13,805 nucleotides of DNA, taken from positions 1 through 13,805 of the forward strand of contig JAGHUB010000429.1 in assembly GCA_018065025.1 (NCBI GenBank), written 5' to 3'. The DNA is from Candidatus Equihabitans merdae (GTDB lineage Bacteria; Bacillota; Clostridia; Lachnospirales; Lachnospiraceae). Both the position numbers and the translations under genes were made by a program. This document shows, piece after piece, positions 6,391 to 13,805 of this stretch (position 1 is the first letter of the stretch; each line of letters begins with the position of its first letter). The notes under the pieces are model-generated. The model did no database searches. It had not been told where the DNA came from and saw only the letters and a list, made by a program, of their open reading frames with translations.

Positions 6391-7962
6391 ATGAGTAGAA
6401 GCAGCAAACAAACTATCTTCCAGGGTGCCTTATTCACACTGACCGGCATCTTTACCATCATTTTAATGATTGCCTATCACACCGATTATACGCTGTTTTT
6501 GACGATCCTTTTCTGCGTGATCGGTCTGATCATGGCCGGCATCGGTGTCCTGATGCTGATCGTAGGCTTTCCCAAGAAATCCAATGAAATGGAATTCACG
6601 GAAAGTGAATTTGAAATAAACCCTGCCAGCGGTCTTGGCAAAAGTCATCCGATTCTTCAATCCTTCCGAAATCAGTTGTCAGACTTCCTGAAAATGCCCG
6701 GAATCCAGGAGAATTCTCCCATTCAGGATGATACTACTCAACTTTTCAAACATATGCTTTACCTTCAGAAGAGACGTCTGGATAAACTGCAGGTAAGCCT
6801 TGAATTCCAGTCAATCCGTCGAAATTACTCCGGCACACCTGTCATAGAAAGACAATTCTTTGACGGCAGCAATAAAATCACTGAATGTCAGGAAGAAATC
6901 GAAGCCAAACGTCGCTACAGCAAAAACGGCAACAAGATTCTGATGAAGACGGATGCGGAAGTAGCTCATTACACCATGATAGCTACCAGTGCAGAAGGTG
7001 ATGAGACCGTGATTTGTCCCAGCTGCGGTGCCCGCTCCACCAGAGCCAATCTGATGGATGGCTGTGACTACTGCGGCACCAAATTCACTGATCTGGAACT
7101 GGGTTCCAAAATCTCAGGCTTTGCACTTCGTAAAAACTATAAAGTTGCCTATGCCAAATACCGCGAAAAGCGCAAAATCTATGCCTATTGGGCCAATATG
7201 GCTTTCTTCGCTCTTTCTTATTTCTTTGTAGGTGCCATCCTGTGCATCTTATTCTTTGACGATGAAGTATCCGGAGCTACCTATGAGGTATCCTCCAGCT
7301 TTTTTGATGCCTTCGGCCTGGTTCTGGGGATGGTTGTGGTCACAAGCTTAATGGCCGTTATTATTGCCATAGGTCTGTCAACTCTCTACAGTGTCACAAT
7401 ATTTCCTGTCATGGAAATATCAGCCCGTGTGAAATACCATGAAGGTAAACATTATGATGAGCTGAAAAAAGCTGCCAATGCATCTGCCGCTGCCGAAAAA
7501 GCAGCTCACCACTTTGATTCCAACTTCTCTGCAGCCGGCTTCTATTCAAATATTCAGAACAAACTGTCTGTCCTTTTCTTTGCTGAAAATGATAAGCAGA
7601 TCAATGCGTTCTCGGAACAAGATCTGTCCGGACTGCTCCCTCGATTCCGGGAAGTCATCGACTACGATCTGGATGAGATTCGCATGACCTCCTATCAGGT
7701 GAAAGAGGGCTTGCAGGAAGCCAAGGTTATGGCTGATCTTACTTTATACGAATCAAATGGCAAGGCAAAAAAATGCAGCATCAACATGACCTTAGTCAAG
7801 GATGCTGCATGTAAAACTCAAACTGTCTTTGCTCCTCATGTCCTTCGCTGTCCCAACTGTGGCAACAGCCTGACTTTAGAGAACGGCTTGCTCTGCAATT
7901 ACTGCGGACAAAAACCGGATCTTAAGCAGTATGATTGGACCATTGTGGAACTTTCCATCTGA
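6391..7962 (+). CDS. Membrane protein with two zinc ribbons and a Tim44/NTF2-like domain
   Basis: A 523-residue protein of an uncharacterised family that I recognise only by architecture. Two TM helices lie near residues 10-28 and 35-60. A soluble region follows, with a four-Cys zinc ribbon (C209, C212, C225, C228). Two more TM helices lie near 268-289 and 306-338. Then come an alanine-rich linker (about 357-373), a domain at about 374-480 resembling Tim44/NTF2-like folds (F-Y-S-N-I-Q-N-K-L and later N-A-F-S-E-Q-D-L), and a second zinc ribbon (C487, C490, C502, C505) ending in a short W-containing tail. Both zinc sites are complete. Topology by the positive-inside rule puts ribbons and C-terminal domain in the cytoplasm. 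GAGG lies only four bases before the ATG, a close but usable ribosome site. No obvious promoter was found in 6310-6390. The function is unknown; a membrane-tethered scaffold is plausible. Confidence 0.85.
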   Translation: MSRSSKQTIFQGALFTLTGIFTIILMIAYHTDYTLFLTILFCVIGLIMAGIGVLMLIVGFPKKSNEMEFTESEFEINPASGLGKSHPILQSFRNQLSDFLKMPGIQENSPIQDDTTQLFKHMLYLQKRRLDKLQVSLEFQSIRRNYSGTPVIERQFFDGSNKITECQEEIEAKRRYSKNGNKILMKTDAEVAHYTMIATSAEGDETVICPSCGARSTRANLMDGCDYCGTKFTDLELGSKISGFALRKNYKVAYAKYREKRKIYAYWANMAFFALSYFFVGAILCILFFDDEVSGATYEVSSSFFDAFGLVLGMVVVTSLMAVIIAIGLSTLYSVTIFPVMEISARVKYHEGKHYDELKKAANASAAAEKAAHHFDSNFSAAGFYSNIQNKLSVLFFAENDKQINAFSEQDLSGLLPRFREVIDYDLDEIRMTSYQVKEGLQEAKVMADLTLYESNGKAKKCSINMTLVKDAACKTQTVFAPHVLRCPNCGNSLTLENGLLCNYCGQKPDLKQYDWTIVELSI

Positions 7963-8009
7963 TTGCTAACATTTATGGCTTCCTCTTACTCCTTCTCCCT
8001 TTCCTTCAG

Positions 8010-8041
8010 TCTTCTCAGATACAGTTGTATCTGATGGAAGA
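8010..8041. repeat. Long near-palindrome downstream of the zinc-ribbon gene
   Basis: TCAGATACA (8015-8023) and TGTATCTGA (8026-8034) are perfect inverted 9-mers around GT. After a two-base bulge on the right side the pairing extends with TCTTC (8010-8014) and GAAGA (8037-8041). In RNA this makes a stem of up to 14 pairs with a bulge. It begins 48 bases after the stop at 7962 and 33 bases before the main terminator, and has no T-run after it. It could be a 3' stabilising stem or a DNA site. Confidence 0.5.
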
Positions 8042-8073
8042 GGACGAAGTTCTGCAGCATAATACCCACCCGA

Positions 8074-8107
8074 AAAAAGGAAGTCCCTGTGAGGGGACTT
8101 CCTTTTT
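8074..8107. terminator. Strong bidirectional terminator between zinc-ribbon gene and nucleoside-importer operon
   Basis: AAAAAGGAAGTCCC (8074-8087) pairs perfectly with GGGACTTCCTTTTT (8094-8107) around a TGTGAG loop, giving a 14-bp stem. The A-run and T-run at its two edges provide a U-tract in both directions. It therefore ends the rightward 523-residue gene and the leftward operon, whose last stop codon is at 8149. Confidence 0.9.
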
Positions 8108-8148
8108 GAGTGGATATTTTATGACTTGTCAGAAGCTAAGAAATGAAC

Positions 8149-9204
8149 TTAGCTCATGAATGTACCATTTTTCATTTCTTCGATATAAGCCAGGTATTTA
8201 TCCTGTACGTCTTTGCTGAGAGAATCAGACAGAGCACCGATTGAAAGAACGCCGTTTTCAAGATCGCCGTAAGTAACTTCAGCTTTGAAGGTACCATCAG
8301 CAACTGATTTCAGTACCAGACTCAGAAGTGAAGAGTTGTCAGTTACCTGAGAACCGATGATGCAGTCGTTCTGACCAAGGAAGTCAGCGGGCTGAGCGAT
8401 ATCGAAAACTTTGATTTCGCCCTGCTTTTCGTTGTATTCGTCGATGGCCTGACGGGCACCTGAGTCAACAGCAGAAGCATCGCCGAAGAAGACGTCAGCA
8501 TTCTGTTCGATCATAGCGTTGGCGAATTCGATACCCTTTGAGGAGTCATCGAAGGAGTTGGCATATACAGCATCCAGAGCGGAAACAGTTTTGCCTTCTT
8601 TTTCAGCAACATACTGAGCAGCTTCGACATAGCCTTCGTATTTGGCCAGAGTTGTTGTCAGTTCCATACCGCCGATGAAAGCGATGGTGCCTGTTTCAGA
8701 GGCAAGACCTGCCAGAGCACCGGCAATCCAACCGATCTGTGTGGCGTCCGGAAGAAGACAAGTGACGTTTTCGTTCTTGGCAGATGCAGGAATGTCTTCG
8801 CCGCCGTTAAGCAGAGCAAATTTAACATCCGGATATTCTTCAGCGACCTGCATAACAGCATCGGTGTATTCACCGCCCGGAGCATAAATCAGATCAAAAC
8901 CTTCGTTGCAGTAAGCTACCATAGCATCATAGTAACCATCCTGTGACAGGCTGTCTGTGTAAGCCAGTTCCCAGTCGGGATCAGCATCAACAGCTGCTGT
9001 CAGGTCTGTGTAGCAGGCTGTACCCCAACCACCATCATTGATACTGGAGTTCAGGATAAAACCAACCTTGTGTGTAGCCTCTCCGGCTTCAGCAGTTTCA
9101 GCGGCATCAGAACCACCATCGGATGTGTTAGCGGCGCCGCCGCCACATGCTGCAAGACCAAAGATCATTGATCCGCAAAGTAACATAGCTAAAAACTTTT
9201 TCAT
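8149..9204 (-). CDS. nupN: BMP-family nucleoside-binding lipoprotein of ABC importer
   Basis: A 351-residue substrate-binding lipoprotein. The signal peptide has K2-K3, a hydrophobic core and lipobox L-A-A-C with Cys20 as the lipid anchor. A Gly/Ala/Ser/Glu-rich linker (about 21-44) tethers the binding domain, which begins H-K-V-G-F-I-L-N-S-S-I-N-D-G-G-W. This matches the PnrA/BmpA/NupN group, whose studied members bind purine or other nucleosides. AAAGGAGG stands before the ATG. It is the last gene of the unit, after the two permeases, and is separated by 56 bases holding a small tandem repeat. In B. subtilis the equivalent gene (nupN) comes first, so the symbol denotes family role only. Simple sugars or other nucleoside-like ligands cannot be excluded. 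Confidence 0.92.
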   Translation of the reverse strand: MKKFLAMLLCGSMIFGLAACGGGAANTSDGGSDAAETAEAGEATHKVGFILNSSINDGGWGTACYTDLTAAVDADPDWELAYTDSLSQDGYYDAMVAYCNEGFDLIYAPGGEYTDAVMQVAEEYPDVKFALLNGGEDIPASAKNENVTCLLPDATQIGWIAGALAGLASETGTIAFIGGMELTTTLAKYEGYVEAAQYVAEKEGKTVSALDAVYANSFDDSSKGIEFANAMIEQNADVFFGDASAVDSGARQAIDEYNEKQGEIKVFDIAQPADFLGQNDCIIGSQVTDNSSLLSLVLKSVADGTFKAEVTYGDLENGVLSIGALSDSLSKDVQDKYLAYIEEMKNGTFMS

Positions 9205-9236
9205 TTACTTTTCCTCCTTTAATACTTGTGTGTTTA

Positions 9237-9257
9237 TCATAACCGGTCATAATCCGG
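9237..9257. repeat. Tandem TCATAA-CCGG repeat in front of the lipoprotein gene
   Basis: TCATAACCGG (9237-9246) is followed immediately by TCATAATCCGG (9247-9257). On the transcript strand AGCCGG and CCGGTT can also form a 6-bp stem with one G-U pair and a seven-base loop. It sits in the 56-base gap between the second permease and the binding-protein gene. It may be a processing or stabilising element that raises lipoprotein expression, or it may be chance. Confidence 0.35.
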
Positions 9258-9260
9258 CTA

Positions 9261-10187
9261 TTATCTTTCTTCTTTTCTGTAGGGATTACCATTGGCCTTA
9301 GGACCAGCCTGTTTTGATCCTACCAAGGCCAGGACGATGATGGTGGCCAGATAGGGAATCATCTGGAAGAACTGGTAAGGAATACTAAGGGATGATACCT
9401 GCAGACGAATCTGAGCTGCGTCGCAAAGACCAAAGAAGAGGCAGGCAATCAGGATGCCGCCGCTTGACCAGCGACCGAAGATAACTGCAGCCAAAGCGAT
9501 GAAGCCTCGACCGGATACAATACCTTCTGTGTAGGTAGTGGAGTAGCAAGTGGTGAGGTAAGCACCGCCGATACCGGACAGGGCACCGCAGATGATGCAG
9601 GCCAGATATTTTGTTCCGATAACAGGAATACCCAGTGTGGCAGCAGCCTTGGGGTGTTCACCTACAGCCTTGTAGTTGAGACCGGCTTTGCTTCGGTTGA
9701 AGAAGATGGCAGTGAAGATAACCAGAATGATTGCCAGATAGACCATGGGAGTCTGATCGAAGAGTAAGGGGCCGATCAGGGGAATGTTCTTTAATCCCGG
9801 GATGCTGATGGTCTTCATGAGAGAAATCTGATTCAGGGAACTGCCGTCACCAAAGTAGATACGGTATACGAAAGAGGCTACAGCCGGGGCCAGAATATTG
9901 ATGGCCATACCATAGACGATCTGGTTGGCACAGAGAGAGATGGTGGCGTAAGCGTAGATCAGGTTGATCAGGATACCCACTAAGGCACCACAGAGGATAC
10001 CGATCCAAACACTTCCTGTGATAAATGACATCAGGAAGCCGCAAAGTGAACCGATGACTGCCAGACCTTCCAAACCGATGTTGACCATGCCGGCGCGCTC
10101 GGAATAAAGCTCTGCCATACTGATGAAGAGCAGTGGCACTGCCATACGAACAGTGGCGTAAATGATATTACTTAAGAATCCTAACAT
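9261..10187 (-). CDS. nupQ: ABC nucleoside importer permease (NupQ/YufQ type)
   Basis: A 308-residue integral membrane protein of the BPD_transp_2 type, with about eight to ten hydrophobic helices. The diagnostic coupling segment E-L-Y-S-E-R-A-G-M-V-N-I-G-L-E-G is at residues 26-41. I start at the ATG 10185-10187 because AAAGGAGG lies ten bases upstream; a TTG at 10196 is in frame, but only one base would separate it from the GGAGG. With this start the gap to the upstream permease stop (10193-10195) is five bases, so the pair is tightly coupled. It forms the transmembrane heterodimer with the NupP-type permease. The last residues are charged (R-K-E-E-R), consistent with a cytoplasmic C-terminus. 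Confidence 0.92.
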   Translation of the reverse strand: MLGFLSNIIYATVRMAVPLLFISMAELYSERAGMVNIGLEGLAVIGSLCGFLMSFITGSVWIGILCGALVGILINLIYAYATISLCANQIVYGMAINILAPAVASFVYRIYFGDGSSLNQISLMKTISIPGLKNIPLIGPLLFDQTPMVYLAIILVIFTAIFFNRSKAGLNYKAVGEHPKAAATLGIPVIGTKYLACIICGALSGIGGAYLTTCYSTTYTEGIVSGRGFIALAAVIFGRWSSGGILIACLFFGLCDAAQIRLQVSSLSIPYQFFQMIPYLATIIVLALVGSKQAGPKANGNPYRKEER

Positions 10188-10192
10188 TGCGC

Positions 10193-11275
10193 TCAAGCCT
10201 CCTTTCTTTCTTCTTTTTTGCCGGAGGAACGGGATGTTAAACGAAGCATAAAGGCTTTGAACTCAGGAAGTTGTGTTAAAGCCATACCAGCTACGGAGAA
10301 GACGATAACCAGAGCCTGAATGATGTCAGAAACACTGGTGGGGACTTTAGTGGCAACCTGCATGGAGGTGGAACCTACACGGAGAGCTGCGAAGAAGATG
10401 GCTACCACCACTGTGGCGATAGGATGCAGCTGACCGATCAGAGCCATAGCTACACCATCAAAACCATAGCCCACGCCGTAACCATTGATCAGTCGATACT
10501 GAGTACCCAGCAGATCTGAGGCACCGCCGAGACCGGCAATGGCACCGGATACGATGAAGCTGGTGAGGATGTAAGTCTTAACCGGGAAGCCGTTGAAACG
10601 GCTGGCTGTCATATTGAGACCAACGGCTCTCAATTTGAAACCGGATGAGGTCCAATAGAGGAAATAATAAAGCAGCAGGCCTACTACTACGGCCGGGACA
10701 AAGGCCCAGGCAAATCGCATGTTGGGAATGACGCGAGGCAGCATGACTGATTCGTCTACAGAGGCTGTCTGAGGCATACCGGCGTCACGGCACCAGCTGG
10801 TGTAGATAACACCCATGAATAAGGTGGCCACATAGTTCATCATGATGGAGATGATCATTTCATTGAGGCCTCGGGTAATCTTCAGAATGCCGGGAATCAA
10901 ACCCCAGATATCACCGGCTAAAGTACCGGTAAGCAGGCACAGCAGGATGCCGGGGAAACTTGTGACACCTGTGAGATGTACAGCACAGAAGCCGGCTGTT
11001 GCACCAATCAGGAACTGACCTTCACCACCCAGGTTGAAGACACCGCATTTATAGGCAAAGCAGGCGCACAGGGCTGTAAAGATAAGTGGTGTTGCTTTAT
11101 TAAGTGTCGTACCGATGGCAGCGGCTGAACCGAAGGCGCCTTTGAAAAGAGCACCGAAGGCTCTGGCAGGACTGGCTCCCATGGCCAACATGATGATGGC
11201 ACCAATCAGGAATGCCAGGATGATAGACAGGACCGGTACAAGAAAGCCGGTCATTGATTTTTTAACTCTTTCCAT
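10193..11275 (-). CDS. nupP: ABC nucleoside importer permease (NupP/YufP type)
   Basis: A 360-residue integral membrane permease, longer than its partner as in NupP homologues. Family landmarks are F-N-L-G-G-E-G-Q (80-87), R-G-L-N-E-M-I-I-S-I-M-M-N-Y-V-A (135-150, the coupling region towards the ATPase) and G-Y-G-V-G-Y-G-F-D-G-V-A (265-276). The N-terminus is cytoplasmic and basic, and the C-terminal tail is strongly charged (K-K-E-E-R-K-E-A). AGGAGG precedes the ATG and overlaps the TAG stop of the ATPase gene (11284-11286) in the sequence TAGGAGG, pointing to translational coupling. The expected partner is the NupQ-type permease encoded immediately downstream. Confidence 0.92.
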   Translation of the reverse strand: MERVKKSMTGFLVPVLSIILAFLIGAIIMLAMGASPARAFGALFKGAFGSAAAIGTTLNKATPLIFTALCACFAYKCGVFNLGGEGQFLIGATAGFCAVHLTGVTSFPGILLCLLTGTLAGDIWGLIPGILKITRGLNEMIISIMMNYVATLFMGVIYTSWCRDAGMPQTASVDESVMLPRVIPNMRFAWAFVPAVVVGLLLYYFLYWTSSGFKLRAVGLNMTASRFNGFPVKTYILTSFIVSGAIAGLGGASDLLGTQYRLINGYGVGYGFDGVAMALIGQLHPIATVVVAIFFAALRVGSTSMQVATKVPTSVSDIIQALVIVFSVAGMALTQLPEFKAFMLRLTSRSSGKKEERKEA

Positions 11276-11283
11276 ACTTCCTC

Positions 11284-12792
11284 CTATTTACCGGTCATGG
11301 CGATACTGATTTCTTCAACAGGCGGATTCTTACCGGAGTATTCACCCATGATCTGACCTTCAAAGATAACCAGTATGCGGTCTGAGACTTCCAGAACTTC
11401 ATCGAAGTCGGCACTGATCAGCAGAATGCCTACGCCTCTGTCTCTGGCGGCAATCATCTGCTCATGAACAAACCAGGTGGCGCCGATATCCAAACCTCGA
11501 GTGGGGTGAGCGGCAACCAGAAGGTCCGGCTCAGATTCCAGTTCACGAGAGAGGATAACCTTCTGCTGGTTACCACCGGAGAGGCTTCTGACTTCCTGTG
11601 CCACAGAGGTGCAGCGGATATCGTATTTGGCAGCCATCTCATCAGCATAAGAGCGAATGGCTTTCTTATTTAGTTTCAATCCTTTGCCGGAACTGAATGG
11701 CTTCTGCTCAGATTTCTTGAGAACCAGGTTGTCGGCTATACTCATGTCACCGATGAGACCCTGGGCATTTCTGTCTTCAGGAATATGAGCGAACTTGTTT
11801 TCAATGAAAGCATTGGGATCGAATACGGATACGGTCTTGCCATGCAGGACGGCTTCTCCTTTATCCGGAGCAATGACACCGGTGACAATCTGGGCCAGCT
11901 GTGTCTGGCCGTTGCCGTCAACACCGGCAATACCAACGATCTCACCGGGGCGAATACACATAGAAAGGTCGTTCAGGCCGTTGTGCTTGGATGATTTGTT
12001 GTAATCTACGTGCTTTAATTCGATGATGGGGGCTTCGTCAACAGATTTTTTCTCATAGTGAGAGGGTGTCAGTTCACGTCCAATCATCAGGTTAGCTAAT
12101 TTCTGGCCATCGGTTTCGCTGCACTGAACGGTGGTTACAGCCTCACCGGCACGAAGGATAGTGATGCGGTCAGAGATACGAAGTACTTCACGCATCTTGT
12201 GGCTGATGAAGATGATACTCTTGCCTTCACTGATCAGCTTGTTCATGATGGCGAAGAGACCTTCAACTTCGATGTCTGTCAAAGCAGCAGAGGGTTCGTC
12301 CAGAATTAAGATCTCTGCACCTCTGTAGAGGGCTTTCAGAATCTCTACACGCTGCTGGGCACCTACGGAGATCTCAGTGATGAGCTTGTCCAGTTCCAGA
12401 TCAAGACCGTAGCGTTCGGACAGTTCTACGATCTCTTTACGTCTGGCTTCTTTGTCGATGAGGATGCCTTTGGATCGACGGTCACCCAGAATGATGTTTT
12501 CGAATACGGTCATGGCTTCTACCAACATGAAATGCTGATGTACCATACCGATACCCAGTTTTACTGCCTGATTAGGAGAGTCGATCTTGACTTCCTTACC
12601 ATTGATGAAGATTTTGCCTTCTGTGGGCTGATAGAGACCAATCAAAATATTCATCAATGTTGATTTTCCGGCACCATTTTCGCCAAGGAGGGTATGTACT
12701 TCACCCTTGGCGATGGAAAGATTAATATCTTTGTTTGCGTAGAAACTGCCGAAACATTTGCTGATGTGTTCCATCCTTAAGATTTCTTCCAC
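11284..12792 (-). CDS. nupO: Double-domain ABC ATPase of nucleoside importer
   Basis: A 502-residue fusion of two nucleotide-binding domains. Domain 1 is complete: Walker A G-E-N-G-A-G-K-S-T (37-45), Q-loop Gln86 in M-V-H-Q-H, the NupO-type signature I-S-V-G-A-Q-Q-R (141-148), Walker B L-I-L-D-E-P (162-167) and switch His198. Domain 2 is degenerate: the Walker A-like G-V-D-G-N-G-Q-T-Q (290-298) lacks the lysine, the signature L-S-G-G-N-Q-Q-K (404-411) is intact, and Walker B reads L-V-A-A-H-P-T-R-G-L-D without the catalytic Glu. This asymmetry is typical of the ribose/nucleoside importer ATPases and is not damage. Translation begins at a GTG (12790-12792), eight bases after GGGAG; an ATG closer to that site is out of frame and hits a stop after seven codons. 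It would energise the two downstream permeases. Confidence 0.94.
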   Translation of the reverse strand: MEEILRMEHISKCFGSFYANKDINLSIAKGEVHTLLGENGAGKSTLMNILIGLYQPTEGKIFINGKEVKIDSPNQAVKLGIGMVHQHFMLVEAMTVFENIILGDRRSKGILIDKEARRKEIVELSERYGLDLELDKLITEISVGAQQRVEILKALYRGAEILILDEPSAALTDIEVEGLFAIMNKLISEGKSIIFISHKMREVLRISDRITILRAGEAVTTVQCSETDGQKLANLMIGRELTPSHYEKKSVDEAPIIELKHVDYNKSSKHNGLNDLSMCIRPGEIVGIAGVDGNGQTQLAQIVTGVIAPDKGEAVLHGKTVSVFDPNAFIENKFAHIPEDRNAQGLIGDMSIADNLVLKKSEQKPFSSGKGLKLNKKAIRSYADEMAAKYDIRCTSVAQEVRSLSGGNQQKVILSRELESEPDLLVAAHPTRGLDIGATWFVHEQMIAARDRGVGILLISADFDEVLEVSDRILVIFEGQIMGEYSGKNPPVEEISIAMTGK

Positions 12793-12823
12793 AAATCCAT
12801 CTCCCTTCTATATAAGTTGATAA

Positions 12824-13342
12824 TCAAATGCTGGGTTTCCAGAACCCTTCGTGTACTTTCATAAGCTTGGGTTCCAATTCAAGAACCGGTCCGCGAACCA
12901 GGATTTTCTTCTGACCGGCGGCAAAGACATCACGACAGGGAAGATTAAGAGTGGGGTTTCTGGGATCATCCCCGGTGTACTCCTTCAGGGTTGTCTCACT
13001 GCCGATAAAAACCACGCCCTTTAAGCCACCCCAGTAAATGGCACCGGAACACATAGCGCATGGTTCGTTGGAGGTATACATAGTCATATGGCTTAAATCT
13101 TCTCGTGAATAAGCTACAGATGCCCGACGCATAAGCATGGTTTCAGCATGGGCTGTACAGTCACCTTTCAGGTCGTGTTCGGCATTGCCCTGCTCCATCA
13201 GAATCTGACCATCTTCATCGGCTAAGAGACAGCCGAAGGGATTGTTGCCGCTTGCTTTGGCTTCTTCACAGATCTCAATGAGGCGATGCAGAATGGCAAT
13301 TTCTTTTTCTGAAAAATCAGAAAGAGGGGTGTTGTCTGTCAT
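12824..13342 (-). CDS. CDA-superfamily nucleoside/nucleobase deaminase (GuaD/TadA type)
   Basis: A 172-residue zinc deaminase. The catalytic set is complete: T-A-H-A-E (His65 zinc ligand, Glu67 proton shuttle) and E-P-C-A-M-C (Cys95 and Cys98), followed by S-G-A-I-Y-W. The N-terminal N-N-P-F-G-C and the post-catalytic A-I-Y-W resemble bacterial guanine deaminase (GuaD) more than cytidine deaminase, but the specificity of this branch cannot be settled by eye. TadA is unlikely because of the length and operon setting. AAGGAGA precedes the ATG. It lies 22 bases after the upstream regulator stop and 31 bases before the ATPase start, so it should be co-expressed with the importer and process an imported nucleoside or base in the cytoplasm. 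Confidence 0.85.
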   Translation of the reverse strand: MTDNTPLSDFSEKEIAILHRLIEICEEAKASGNNPFGCLLADEDGQILMEQGNAEHDLKGDCTAHAETMLMRRASVAYSREDLSHMTMYTSNEPCAMCSGAIYWGGLKGVVFIGSETTLKEYTGDDPRNPTLNLPCRDVFAAGQKKILVRGPVLELEPKLMKVHEGFWKPSI

Positions 13343-13364
13343 AGTGTTCTCCTTGTTATATGTT

Positions 13365-13805
13365 TTATTTTAAGGATCTCATAAAGATGTTTTTGCGTTC
13401 CTGGATCTTGTAGACCATGTCTTCAGCCCAGGAATATTGAGCCATATAGCTGCCCTGGAAGAGGCAGAGGGCTCGGGGATCACCATTCATGAAGTTGATA
13501 TAGTCAGAATCACACAGATCCAGGTTTACGCGGATGCTTCCGTATTCTCTGGAAAGAATCTCTTCGGCACCGCAGGCTTTGAGGCTATCCGATAAGTCTT
13601 TGATGACCCGACGATAACCGGTTTTAGCCGGGACGGAAGTGGCATCGTCACCCCACAAGTATTCCAGGATGCGATGAATAGAAACGGGTTTGCCTTCCTC
13701 GTAAACACATAGAGCCATCAGTTCTTTGGCCTTTTTTGATTGGAAATGCACGATCTTGTCATCTACAAGCATTTCAAAATTGCCAAATGTCTGGAAATAG
13801 TAACG
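13365..13805 (-). CDS. SARP/BTAD-type (SAPR) transcriptional regulator, C-terminal part (partial, 5' end off window)
   Basis: An open frame enters from the right edge and ends in TAA at 13365-13367; 146 residues are visible. It opens with R-Y-Y-F-Q-T-F-G-N-F-E, the usual start of the winged-helix domain of SARP-like response regulators, followed by F-Q-S-K-K-A-K-E-L-M-A-L (the ...SKAKELLA... core), a Y-L-W-G-D-D segment, and near the end G-S-Y-M-A-Q-Y-S-W-A-E-D. As I recall them, these resemble the C-terminal module of SAPR-family two-component regulators, so a receiver domain is expected off the window. Its 22-base distance to the deaminase gene and shared direction suggest that it may be the local activator or repressor of the importer genes, or simply the first gene of their operon. 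An internal Met (13770-13772) is probably not the start. Confidence 0.75.
   Translation of the reverse strand, partial: RYYFQTFGNFEMLVDDKIVHFQSKKAKELMALCVYEEGKPVSIHRILEYLWGDDATSVPAKTGYRRVIKDLSDSLKACGAEEILSREYGSIRVNLDLCDSDYINFMNGDPRALCLFQGSYMAQYSWAEDMVYKIQERKNIFMRSLK

Noticed and set aside
10188..10196. TTG start giving a permease overlap of 4 bases
   Set aside because: Only one base would separate GGAGG from this TTG. The ATG three codons later has a workable ten-base spacing and fits the homologous N-terminus.
11284..12792. Damaged second ATPase domain (missing Walker A lysine and Walker B glutamate)
   Set aside because: This degeneracy is normal for the second domain of ribose/nucleoside importer ATPases, and the frame is intact.
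13343..13400. Possible promoter with TATAAC before the deaminase gene
   Set aside because: No -35 element is found at 16-18 bases; the best hexamer (TATGAG) is poor, so I prefer read-through from the upstream regulator gene.

Overview
The window looks like chromosomal DNA of a low-to-moderate GC Firmicute, most likely a clostridial or Lachnospiraceae-type anaerobe. This is an inference from strong AGGAGG-type ribosome sites, the families present (BMP-type nucleoside ABC importer, SARP/BTAD response-regulator tail, TetR/MMPL exporter pair, zinc-ribbon membrane protein) and short operon spacings. No rRNA, tRNA, CRISPR array, IS element or phage gene was seen.

Layout. (1) Positions 1-3773 hold an exporter module. 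A leftward MMPL/RND-type transporter is followed by a coupled lipoprotein that runs off the left edge. A divergent TetR regulator faces them. The intergenic region carries two TGAC(C)-type palindromes 44 bp apart, one overlapping the -35 of the exporter promoter, so repression and autoregulation by the TetR protein is the natural reading. (2) A leftward PfkB-family sugar/nucleoside kinase resembling pseudouridine kinase (3829-4752) shares a bidirectional terminator with tetR. (3) Rightward, 4986-5813 encodes an XRE helix-turn-helix fused to a SpoT/MESH1-like HD hydrolase domain that retains the recognisable metal and catalytic residues. Its upstream region contains TTGAA-based palindromes. (4) A small leftward SUKH (SMI1/KNR4) protein (5851-6228) is divergent from a 523-residue four-TM membrane protein with two zinc ribbons and a Tim44/NTF2-like domain (6391-7962).

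(5) Positions 8149-13805 are one leftward gene string: the C-terminal part of a SARP/BTAD-type regulator (open at the right edge), a CDA-superfamily nucleoside/nucleobase deaminase, a double-domain ABC ATPase, two permeases and a BMP-family lipoprotein. It ends at a strong hairpin terminator. Together these would bind nucleosides outside the cell, import them and deaminate the product. The PfkB kinase 3.4 kb further along could act on an imported nucleoside or on ribose, but it is in a separate transcription unit.

The most interesting items are the XRE-alarmone-hydrolase-like fusion with its palindromic upstream region, the twin-operator divergent exporter control region, and the regulator/deaminase-headed nucleoside importer operon. 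No clearly new multigene system was identified; most of the window belongs to recognisable families.
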